NCBI GenBank assembly: GCA_031284665.1
Contig: JAITXR010000169.1
Coordinates: forward strand, 1 to 5,741
DNA from: Paludibacter sp.
GTDB taxonomy: Bacteria; Bacteroidota; Bacteroidia; Bacteroidales; Paludibacteraceae
Direction: 5' to 3'
DNA length: 5,741 nucleotides
Position numbers and translations under genes: made by a program. The notes under the pieces were generated by a model, which was not told the origin of the DNA, ran no database searches, and saw nothing but the letters and a program-made list of their open reading frames with translations. Below, one piece after another: positions 1 to 5,741 of the stretch (positions are counted from its first letter, which is position 1; each line of letters begins with the position of its first letter).

Positions 1-5
1 ATTTG

Positions 6-43
6 ACTGCAAATATAAAACAAATATTTTAACTGCAAATATA
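6..43. repeat. 12-bp direct repeat ACTGCAAATATA, two copies
   Basis: ACTGCAAATATA occurs exactly at 6-17 and again at 32-43, 26 bp apart. Read on the minus strand each copy is TATATTTGCAGT, which contains a perfect Bacteroidota -7 promoter box. The second copy is also the left half of a small inverted repeat, TGCAAA (34-39) and TTTGCA (45-50) around TATAT. The repeat is seen directly. That it duplicates a promoter element is an inference. Confidence 0.8.
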
Positions 44-68
44 TTTTGCAAAAAAAAATCGCAGCAAA
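10..68 (-). promoter_or_regulatory. Candidate tandem Bacteroidota promoters facing left
   Basis: On the minus strand TATATTTG occurs twice, at 43-36 and at 17-10. Both match the Bacteroidota -7 consensus TAnnTTTG exactly. The left box has a TTTG (39-36) 18 bp upstream. The right box has a TTTG (68-65) 21 bp upstream, inside the terminator loop. The usual spacing is about 19 bp, so the left pair is the better candidate. They would drive a minus-strand gene starting left of the window, just past the dnaK terminator. The region is AT-rich, so chance matches are possible, and no coding start is visible to confirm the call. Confidence 0.45.
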
Positions 69-89
69 TAAATATTCACTGCGATTTTT
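54..89 (-). terminator. Intrinsic terminator of dnaK, possibly bidirectional
   Basis: AAAAATCGCAG (54-64) and CTGCGATTTTT (79-89) form a perfect 11-bp inverted repeat around a 14-nt loop. In the minus-strand transcript the GC-containing stem is followed by an uninterrupted run of nine U (58-50), which is the classic rho-independent form. It begins about 30 nt after the dnaK stop codon. On the plus strand the stem ends in five T, so weaker termination of rightward transcription is possible. It indicates that dnaK ends its transcript here and is not co-transcribed with a gene to the left. Confidence 0.85.
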
Positions 90-117
90 CGTAATTTTTA
101 ATTCGTAATTCGTAATT
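90..117. repeat. Four tandem heptamers of CGTAATT
   Basis: The heptamers are CGTAATT (90-96), TTTAATT (97-103, two mismatches), CGTAATT (104-110) and CGTAATT (111-117), in perfect 7-bp phase. They fill the gap between the dnaK terminator stem and a position 3 bp from the dnaK stop codon. In the dnaK mRNA they form part of the short 3' untranslated region. No function can be assigned. A short AT-rich array like this may simply reflect replication slippage. Confidence 0.75.
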
Positions 118-120
118 GAA

Positions 121-2106
121 TTACTTCACTTCCTCAAAATCCACGTCTGTTACGCCACCGTCGTCGGTTTTGTCGTTAGTGGGTGGATTGTTGGGTTGTC
201 CTCCGCCAAAAGGTCCACCTGCACCGAATGGATTACCTGCGCCTGCAAAAGGACTGTTAGGGTCGGCAAATGGATTGCCTGCTGCTCCACCTGTTTGTGC
301 ATTTGCGGCGTTGTACATTTCCTGACTTGCGGCTGTGAATGTAGAATTTACTTCCGCTAATGCTGCATCAATTCCGGCAATATCCTGTGTTTTGTGGGCT
401 TCTTTCAATCGTGCGAGTGCAGCCTCGATAGTTGCTTTTTTGTCGGCAGGAAGTTTGTCGCCAATTTCTTTTAGTTGCTTTTCGGTTTGGAAAATCACGC
501 TGTCGGCTTGATTTAGTTTGTCGATACGTTCTTTTTCCTTTGCATCGGCTTCGGCGTTGGCAGATGCTTCGTCTTTCATCCGTTTGATTTCGGCATCGCT
601 CAAACCTGAACTTGCTTCGATGCGAATGCGCTGTTCTTTGCCTGTTGCCTTATCTTTTGCCGACACGTTGAGAATTCCGTTTGCGTCAATATCAAAAGTA
701 ACTTCAATTTGCGGTACTCCACGCGGAGCAGGCATAATGCCGTCCAAATGGAAACGACCGATTGTTTTATTCTGACTTGCCAATGGGCGTTCGCCTTGCA
801 AAACGTGAATTTCGACACTTGGCTGACTGTCGGATGCAGTGGTAAAAGTTTCCGATTTTTTTGTTGGGATTGTAGTGTTTGACTCAATAAGTTTTGTCAT
901 TACACTGCCCATAGTTTCGATACCGAGCGATAGTGGTGTTACGTCGAGCAAAAGAATGTCCTTTACTTCGCCGGTCAGCACTCCGCCTTGTATTGCTGCG
1001 CCAATGGCTACAACTTCGTCGGGGTTTACGCCTTTTGATGGTGTTTTGCCAAAGAATTTTTCTACAGCCGACTGAATTGCCGGAATACGAGTTGAGCCAC
1101 CTACAAGAATTATTTCGTCAATATCATTTGTTGTCAGTCCTGCACTTTTGAGGGCTGAGGAACAGGGTGCAATAGTTTTTTGTACCAAATCGTCAACAAG
1201 TTGTTCAAATTTAGCGCGTGTAAGCGAGCGTACTAAGTGGCGAGGCACTCCGTCAACCGGCATAATATATGGCAGATTTATTTCCGACGAAGTGGTATTC
1301 GAAAGTTCAATTTTTGCTTTTTCGGCAGCCTCTTTCAGGCGTTGCAGTGCCATTGGGTCTTTGCTGAGGTCGATTCCGCTGTTTTCGTTTTTAAATTCCT
1401 GCACAAGCCATTCTATAATACGTTGGTCAAAGTCGTCGCCACCAAGGTGAGTATCGCCATCGGTTGATTTTACTTCAAACACGCCATCGCCAAGTTCGAG
1501 TACCGATACATCGTGAGTACCGCCACCGCAGTCGAACACAACGATTTTCATATCTTTGTTGGTTTTGTCCAAACCGTAAGCCAAAGCCGCAGCAGTAGGC
1601 TCGTTTACAATACGTTTTACGTTTAAACCTGCAATTTCGCCTGCCTCTTTTGTTGCCTGACGTTGCGAGTCGTTAAAATAAGCCGGTACGGTAATTACAG
1701 CATCTGTAACTTCTGTTCCGAGATAATCTTCGGCAGTTTTTTTCATTTTTTGCAATATTATTGCTGAAATTTCTTGCGGAGTGTAAAGCCGACCATCGAT
1801 ATCGACGCGTGCCGTATTGTTTTCGCCACGAGCAACTTTATAAGGAACGCGTGCGATTTCTTTTGTCAAGCGGTCGTACGATTCGCCCATAAAACGTTTA
1901 ATAGAATAGACGGTACGAGTTGGATTAGTGATTGCTTGCCGTTTTGCGGGGTCGCCTACTTTTCGTTCGCCACCATCGAGAAATGCCACTACCGAAGGGG
2001 TTGTTCGTTTGCCTTCGGAATTTGCGATTACGATAGGCTCGTTACCTTCCATTACAGAAACACAAGAGTTTGTAGTTCCAAGGTCAATTCCAATAATTTT
2101 TCCCAT
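121..2106 (-). CDS. dnaK: Molecular chaperone DnaK (Hsp70)
   Basis: Complete 661-residue cytoplasmic Hsp70, which uses ATP to bind and release unfolded peptides. It normally works with DnaJ and GrpE, neither of which is encoded here. Visible parts in order: phosphate-1 loop [10 protein letters not shown] (7-16), the catalytic lysine of SIKR (K70), phosphate-2 loop FDCGGGTHD (191-199), HLGGDDFD (220-227), adenosine-site VGGSTR (335-340), interdomain linker [14 protein letters not shown] (385-398), the substrate-binding beta domain (about 399-505), a helical lid (about 506-605), then a Gly/Pro/Phe-rich tail with NPF, SPF and GPF triplets (611-636) and the C-terminus EEVK (658-661). Length is close to the 635-640 residues common in the family; the tail accounts for the excess. 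The start is fixed by [12 protein letters not shown]. Cys193 and His198 replace the Leu and Phe of E. coli (DLGGGTFD); His there is familiar from Bacteroidota DnaK. A promoter candidate lies about 100 bp upstream and a strong terminator follows, so it is probably monocistronic. Confidence 0.99.
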   Translation of the reverse strand: MGKIIGIDLGTTNSCVSVMEGNEPIVIANSEGKRTTPSVVAFLDGGERKVGDPAKRQAITNPTRTVYSIKRFMGESYDRLTKEIARVPYKVARGENNTARVDIDGRLYTPQEISAIILQKMKKTAEDYLGTEVTDAVITVPAYFNDSQRQATKEAGEIAGLNVKRIVNEPTAAALAYGLDKTNKDMKIVVFDCGGGTHDVSVLELGDGVFEVKSTDGDTHLGGDDFDQRIIEWLVQEFKNENSGIDLSKDPMALQRLKEAAEKAKIELSNTTSSEINLPYIMPVDGVPRHLVRSLTRAKFEQLVDDLVQKTIAPCSSALKSAGLTTNDIDEIILVGGSTRIPAIQSAVEKFFGKTPSKGVNPDEVVAIGAAIQGGVLTGEVKDILLLDVTPLSLGIETMGSVMTKLIESNTTIPTKKSETFTTASDSQPSVEIHVLQGERPLASQNKTIGRFHLDGIMPAPRGVPQIEVTFDIDANGILNVSAKDKATGKEQRIRIEASSGLSDAEIKRMKDEASANAEADAKEKERIDKLNQADSVIFQTEKQLKEIGDKLPADKKATIEAALARLKEAHKTQDIAGIDAALAEVNSTFTAASQEMYNAANAQTGGAAGNPFADPNSPFAGAGNPFGAGGPFGGGQPNNPPTNDKTDDGGVTDVDFEEVK

Positions 2107-2210
2107 AATTTTGATATAATTTAAAAGTTAATAATTTTCAATAATTCTAAAAAATTTGTTGTTGTTTGCGTTCTTGTTTTCAAACTTTGTGCCAGCAGTA
2201 TTTTTCTTTG

Positions 2211-2241
2211 AAAATATACAAAAATGACATAAGAAAGCAAA
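2211..2241 (-). promoter_or_regulatory. Candidate dnaK promoter (Bacteroidota type)
   Basis: On the minus strand TTTG (2241-2238) is followed after exactly 19 bp by TATATTTT (2218-2211), a 7 of 8 match to the Bacteroidota -7 box TAnnTTTG. Transcription would start near 2204, giving a leader of about 100 nt before the dnaK ATG at 2106. The leader is AT-rich with no Shine-Dalgarno sequence, as is usual in this phylum. No better pair was seen closer to the gene. The final G of the -7 box is missing, so this is a reasonable candidate and not a certainty. Confidence 0.5.
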
Positions 2242-2253
2242 AAACGGCAAAAA

Positions 2254-2279
2254 ACATCTGCTATTTTGGCAGTAAATGT
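2254..2279. promoter_or_regulatory. Inverted repeat in the dnaK/rsfS divergent region (possible operator)
   Basis: ACAT-CTGC (2254-2261) and GCAG-TAA-ATGT (2269-2279) face each other around TATTTTG. The core CTGC-N7-GCAG is a perfect dyad, and the outer ACAT/ATGT arms pair with a 3-nt asymmetry. It lies just upstream of the dnaK -33 box and about 100 bp upstream of the predicted rsfS start site, so a bound regulator could influence either gene. No U-run follows and both flanking genes point away, so it is not a terminator. No regulator is identified; the operator role is inferred from position and symmetry only. Confidence 0.35.
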
Positions 2280-2366
2280 CAGTTAAAAATCAGTTTAATC
2301 ATAAAGATAATTACGGCATAACTTTTGAATAATTTGAAAAAGTAAAGAGCAAGTAATAAAAATTAT

Positions 2367-2374
2367 TATCTTTG
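2367..2374 (+). promoter_or_regulatory. Candidate -7 box for the rsfS-ftsH operon
   Basis: TATCTTTG matches the Bacteroidota -7 consensus TAnnTTTG perfectly and is followed by CA, a common context. It sits 34 bp before the rsfS ATG, giving a leader of roughly 28 nt. The expected TTTG about 19 bp upstream is absent: that position (2344-2347) reads AAAG, and the nearest TTTG (2333-2336) is 30 bp away. The -7 box is convincing, but the -33 half is weak or depends on an activator. Confidence 0.55.
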
Positions 2375-2408
2375 CAAATCAGTTTCATAAACCAATTATT
2401 ATTTAAGG

Positions 2409-2768
2409 ATGACAAAAGACCAGCAAATTGTAAAAAAAATTATCGAAGGTATTCAGGAAAAAAAAGGAAAAGATATTATTACCGTAAATCTGACTAAACT
2501 TCACGATGCGCCTTGCAGCTATTTCGTTATATGTCAAGGAGATTCAAAAACTCAGGTATCAGCCGTTGCCGCATCAATTCGTGATTATGTGCGCGAAAAA
2601 CTTAGCATTAAGCCATTTGCCATCGATGGAATGGAAAATGCAGAATGGGTGGCATTGGATTATGGGGCAATAATTGTACACGTTTTTATACGCCCGGCGC
2701 GTGAATTTTATAATATAGAGCATCTCTGGGCAGATGCCGATTTGAAAATTATAGCAAATCTTGATTAA
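2409..2768 (+). CDS. rsfS: Ribosome silencing factor RsfS (YbeB/Iojap family)
   Basis: Complete 119-residue protein of the RsfS/Iojap family, which binds uL14 on the 50S subunit and blocks joining with 30S, lowering translation when nutrients are short. The family pattern spans the whole length: an N-terminal helix (3-19), the strand and loop around SYFVICQGDSKTQV (37-50), a helix over AVAASIRDYVREKL (52-65), then AEWVALDYGAIIVHVF (78-93) and REFYNIEHLWADADL (98-112). Length is normal for the family. The start follows an A/T-rich leader; AAGG lies immediately before the ATG, too close for a working Shine-Dalgarno. Ala87 stands where most homologues have Asp (DYGD or DLGD). It leads ftsH by 15 bp on the same strand, a pairing I recall as common in Bacteroidota, so co-transcription is very likely. 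Confidence 0.95.
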   Translation: MTKDQQIVKKIIEGIQEKKGKDIITVNLTKLHDAPCSYFVICQGDSKTQVSAVAASIRDYVREKLSIKPFAIDGMENAEWVALDYGAIIVHVFIRPAREFYNIEHLWADADLKIIANLD

Positions 2769-2783
2769 AAAGAATATTAAAAT

Positions 2784-4772
2784 ATGGAAAACAAACCGCA
2801 ACCAAATCAACAACAAAAACCATTAGGAAATAATAACTCAAAACCCAAAAAATTCGGTTTTTCGTGGCTTTATTTTATTGTTATATGTGGATTAATCGGA
2901 ACTTTTTTTTGGAACGATAAAACTCCAATGAAAGACGTAGCCTACTCAGTTTTTGAGGATTATGTTAAACAAGGCAGCGTTGAACAAATTGAATTTCAGG
3001 TCGAAAAAAACGTCTTGTCAGCAAAAATAACCCCCGCCGATGTACAAAAAATTTTTGGCAGCGATTCTACACTATATCCTTCAGACCGCAAAATCAGAGT
3101 GATGGTGCCATCTATCAACTCGTTTTCCGATTTTATTGGCAAAGCAAAAAACGAAGGTCTATATAAAGGTACGGTTGAATATAAGGCAAGCAATGGATTT
3201 CTGAGTACATTTTTATATTTATTGCCTGTTTTATTAATAGTTTTTGTTATTATTTTTATGAATAGCAGAATGATGGGCGGTGCTTCCGGAGGAGGTTTTG
3301 GAGGAATTTTTTCAGTCGGGAAATCGAAAGCGCAACTTTTCGACAAAAAGAATAATAACAACAAAATTACATTCAAAGATGTAGCCGGATTAGCAGGCGC
3401 GAAACAGGAAATCGAAGAAATTGTATCTTTCCTTAAAAATCCGGCAAAATACACCGAACTTGGCGGCAAAATTCCCAAAGGGGCGCTGCTTGTAGGTCCT
3501 CCGGGAACAGGAAAAACCCTTTTGGCAAAAGCCGTAGCAGGTGAAGCCGATGTGCCGTTTTTCTCGATGTCAGGCTCCGATTTTGTGGAAATGTTTGTAG
3601 GCGTTGGAGCAAGTCGTGTGCGCGATTTATTCCGTCAGGCAAAAGAGAAATCGCCGTGCATTATTTTTATCGACGAAATTGATGCTGTTGGTCGCTCGCG
3701 CGCACGTAACGTAAATATGGGAGGAAATGACGAACGCGAAAACACATTAAATCAGTTACTTACCGAAATGGACGGTTTTGGAACAAACAGCGGAGTAATA
3801 ATTTTGGCGGCAACCAACCGCGCCGATGTTTTGGATAAAGCCTTACTGCGTGCCGGACGTTTCGACCGTCAAATTCACGTCGATTTACCTGATGCACACG
3901 AGCGAAAAGAAATTTTTAACGTTCACCTTCGCCCACTGAAAATTGACGCAACAGTAGATGTAAACTTTTTAGCAAAACAAACTCCCGGATTTTCGGGCGC
4001 AGATATAGCAAACGTATGCAACGAATCGGCTCTGATAGCGGCTCGCAAAGAAAAAAAGACTATCGGGAAACAGGATTTTCTGGATGCTGTGGATAGAATT
4101 ATTGGCGGATTGGAAAAGAAAACAAAAATTATCACACTTTCGGAAAAAAAATCGATAGCATATCACGAGGCTGGACACGCCACTATCAGTTGGATGCTCG
4201 AATATGCAAATCCGCTTGTAAAAGTTACAATCGTACCGCGCGGAATAGCACTTGGCGCAGCGTGGTATTTGCCCGAAGAACGCCAACTGACCAACAGCGA
4301 ACATTTGCTCGACGAACTTTGCTCTCTGCTTGGCGGGCGCGCTGCCGAAGAAGTTTTTCTGCACCAGACTTCCACCGGTGCTATCAACGACCTCGAAAGA
4401 GCAACAAAAATGTCGTACGCAATGGTGGCTTACTACGGAATGAGTAAAGAAATTCCAAACGTGAGTTATTACGATTCGAGCGGACAATATGAATATGGTT
4501 TTACAAAACCTTATAGCGAAAAAACCGCCGAACTAATCGACGAGGAAGCAAAAAAAATAATTAATGTAGAATTTGAAAGAGCAAAAAAAATCCTGAGCGA
4601 CAGTGCAGCCGGTCATAACGAACTTGCCGAACTGCTAATGGAACGTGAAGTTATTTTTGCCGAAGATATGGAAAGAATATTTGGCAAACGACAATGGACT
4701 TCGCGCCAAGATGAATTAATGTCGATGAATGGAGAGGACAAAACGCCGGAAAATGAAGTAACAAAAGAATAA
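2784..4772 (+). CDS. ftsH: ATP-dependent zinc metalloprotease FtsH
   Basis: Complete 662-residue inner-membrane AAA+ protease that extracts and degrades misfolded membrane proteins and selected soluble regulators, acting as a hexamer. Order: Asn/Gln/Lys-rich cytoplasmic start (1-24), transmembrane helix 1 (about 26-43), periplasmic domain (about 44-138), transmembrane helix 2 (about 139-159), Gly-rich linker (165-175), AAA domain with Walker A GPPGTGKT (238-245), pore loop FVGVG (271-275), Walker B IIFIDEID (293-300) and second region of homology with Arg356 and Arg359 as likely arginine fingers, then the M41 peptidase domain with HEAGH (461-465; His461 and His465 bind zinc, Glu462 catalytic) and Asp536 of [11 protein letters not shown] as third zinc ligand. 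All key residues are present. Length fits the Bacteroidota family. The start gives a short polar head directly before helix 1; the leader lacks a Shine-Dalgarno. It probably shares the rsfS promoter. Confidence 0.99.
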   Translation: MENKPQPNQQQKPLGNNNSKPKKFGFSWLYFIVICGLIGTFFWNDKTPMKDVAYSVFEDYVKQGSVEQIEFQVEKNVLSAKITPADVQKIFGSDSTLYPSDRKIRVMVPSINSFSDFIGKAKNEGLYKGTVEYKASNGFLSTFLYLLPVLLIVFVIIFMNSRMMGGASGGGFGGIFSVGKSKAQLFDKKNNNNKITFKDVAGLAGAKQEIEEIVSFLKNPAKYTELGGKIPKGALLVGPPGTGKTLLAKAVAGEADVPFFSMSGSDFVEMFVGVGASRVRDLFRQAKEKSPCIIFIDEIDAVGRSRARNVNMGGNDERENTLNQLLTEMDGFGTNSGVIILAATNRADVLDKALLRAGRFDRQIHVDLPDAHERKEIFNVHLRPLKIDATVDVNFLAKQTPGFSGADIANVCNESALIAARKEKKTIGKQDFLDAVDRIIGGLEKKTKIITLSEKKSIAYHEAGHATISWMLEYANPLVKVTIVPRGIALGAAWYLPEERQLTNSEHLLDELCSLLGGRAAEEVFLHQTSTGAINDLERATKMSYAMVAYYGMSKEIPNVSYYDSSGQYEYGFTKPYSEKTAELIDEEAKKIINVEFERAKKILSDSAAGHNELAELLMEREVIFAEDMERIFGKRQWTSRQDELMSMNGEDKTPENEVTKE

Positions 4773-4808
4773 AAGATAAATTTTTTAATCAAAATAATAA
4801 TTTATGCT

Positions 4809-5741
4809 ATGCTAAATTCTTTATATATAAAAAATTACAGAAATCTGAAAGAACTCCAGATTGACTCTGTGGCGCAGGTAAATTTGCTTTGCGGAAAAAA
4901 TAATACCGGCAAAACGAGTATTTTGGAGGCGTTGGGAATTTATGCGAGTGGTGGGCAAATAAGTTTTTTAGATTTTTTATTAAATAACAGACAAGAATTT
5001 TTTGAAAGCGCAGATGAGTACATTCAACTTTTTTCAGATAACTTGTTAGACTTTAGCAACAATAATTCTATAATAGTTGGAGAAAAAAGAGAAAATCCTG
5101 AAGTAAATATCTCTTTCAATAGATATTGCGACATACAGAGTAAAGATGAGAATGGAGAAAAAAGATGGATACATAAATTGTTAACTGATAAAGAATTATC
5201 CGAATATCCAAATCATTATATTGGAATAAAACCGGCAGCAAAAATTCCATCAACTATCTTTAGATTTATTAGTGCAAATGGAACTAATGTTACTTCCAAT
5301 GACATAGAATTTGATAGAATTTCTTTATCTGATAAAAAGAAAAAATCTGTTATTGATGCATTGAAAATAATTGAGTCAAAAATCAATAATTTGTCATATA
5401 TCTCTGACAAACAAAATGAGGAACGCAAACCAAAAGTAACTTTTGAAGACAATTCTAAAATAATGTTATTAACCCGTATGGGCGACGGTATAAACCGTAT
5501 TCTCACTATAATTCTTGCCGCAGTAAATTGCGAAAACGGCTATTTATTAATTGATGAATTTGAAAACGGCTTGCATTACACCGTTCAGGAGCAACTGTGG
5601 AAAATCATTTTCAAACTCGCAAAAGACCTTAATATTCAAGTATTTGCAACGACACATAGTAACGATTGTATTCACAGTTTTTCAAAAGTGCTGAACGCAG
5701 AAAACAACGAAGTTTTGGGCAAACTTATTCGTTTGGACAAT
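4809..5741 (+). CDS. AAA/ABC-type ATPase, OLD-like (AAA_15/AAA_21), 3' end missing
   Basis: An open frame of 311 codons runs off the right edge without a stop. The N-terminus, LYIKNYRNLKELQI (5-18) then Walker A GKNNTGKTS (29-37), is typical of RecF/SMC/OLD-like ATPases. The nucleotide site is completed by a signature-like MGDGINR (224-230), Walker B YLLIDEFENG (245-254, catalytic Glu250) and H-loop TTHS (281-284, His283). Residues about 50-222 form a poorly conserved insert, where such proteins carry a sensor or coiled-coil arm; it is AT-rich (about 27% GC against 36-38% at the ends). The ATG at 4809 is the first in-frame ATG after the ftsH stop, 36 bp away, with no terminator or convincing promoter between, so read-through transcription is likely. 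From memory, relatives are often followed by a small gene of the DUF3226 type or carry a Toprim nuclease, and several are antiphage; neither is visible here. Family assignment is firm, role unknown. Confidence 0.85.
   Translation, partial: MLNSLYIKNYRNLKELQIDSVAQVNLLCGKNNTGKTSILEALGIYASGGQISFLDFLLNNRQEFFESADEYIQLFSDNLLDFSNNNSIIVGEKRENPEVNISFNRYCDIQSKDENGEKRWIHKLLTDKELSEYPNHYIGIKPAAKIPSTIFRFISANGTNVTSNDIEFDRISLSDKKKKSVIDALKIIESKINNLSYISDKQNEERKPKVTFEDNSKIMLLTRMGDGINRILTIILAAVNCENGYLLIDEFENGLHYTVQEQLWKIIFKLAKDLNIQVFATTHSNDCIHSFSKVLNAENNEVLGKLIRLDN

Noticed and set aside
1..120. CRISPR array or attachment site suggested by the short repeats
   Set aside because: The repeats are 7 and 12 bp, too short and too close for CRISPR, and no integrase, tRNA gene or cas gene is present.
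1148..1450. Plus-strand open frame of 100 codons, with several others at 116-2124 opposite dnaK
   Set aside because: They are antisense to a complete, strongly conserved dnaK, have no family motifs or plausible promoter, and are a common by-product of its codon use.
2901..2912. Run of eight T in ftsH (and runs of A near 4144 and 4548) as phase-variation tracts
   Set aside because: Such runs are expected in AT-rich coding DNA with Lys and Phe codons, and an essential-type protease is an unlikely phase-variable gene.
3969..4487. Minus-strand open frame of 172 codons opposite ftsH, and another of 160 codons at 2996-3478
   Set aside because: Both lie entirely antisense to conserved FtsH motifs and their translations show no recognisable domain or normal protein composition.
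4673..4681. AATATTTG within the ftsH 3' end as a promoter for the ATPase gene
   Set aside because: It differs from TAnnTTTG at the first base, the nearest TTTG is only about 16 bp upstream, and the bases encode the conserved RIFGK of FtsH.
5216..5506. Minus-strand open frame of 96 codons opposite the ATPase gene
   Set aside because: It is antisense to the ATPase frame, which carries all the expected motifs, and it has no start context or domain of its own.

Overview
The window looks like chromosomal DNA from a member of the phylum Bacteroidota. Three things support this. The DnaK and FtsH sequences carry residues typical of that phylum: GGGTHD in the DnaK phosphate-2 loop, a DVDFEEVK C-terminus, and an FtsH stretch reading [12 protein letters not shown] followed by SYYDSSGQ. 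The intergenic regions contain the Bacteroidota promoter pattern (TTTG near -33, TAnnTTTG near -7) and not a TTGACA/TATAAT pair. The starts have A-rich leaders without a clear Shine-Dalgarno sequence. Genus cannot be fixed from the sequence alone.

Layout. Bases 1-120 have no gene. They hold an intrinsic terminator for dnaK, a tandem heptamer repeat, and two near-identical minus-strand promoter -7 boxes that probably serve a gene lying left of the window. Bases 121-2106 (minus) are a complete dnaK. Bases 2107-2408 are a 302-bp divergent regulatory region with one promoter candidate facing each way and an inverted repeat between them. Bases 2409-4772 (plus) are rsfS and ftsH, separated by 15 bp and almost certainly one operon. 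Bases 4809-5741 (plus) are the first 311 codons of an AAA/ABC-type ATPase gene that runs off the right edge.

How the genes fit together. DnaK (Hsp70 chaperone), FtsH (membrane-anchored AAA+ metalloprotease) and RsfS (ribosome silencing factor) all act in protein quality control or translational economy. Here they face away from one shared control region, so joint stress regulation is a reasonable but unproven idea. No dnaJ, grpE or other chaperone gene adjoins dnaK within the window.

The least ordinary part is the right end. The ATPase gene after ftsH belongs to the SMC/RecF-like, OLD-like group (AAA_15/AAA_21), which often appears in defence or mobile contexts. Its middle third is clearly more AT-rich (about 27% GC by hand count) than its conserved ATP-binding ends (36-38%). 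Whether it is a defence system depends on what lies downstream, which is outside the window. The rest is well-known housekeeping content.
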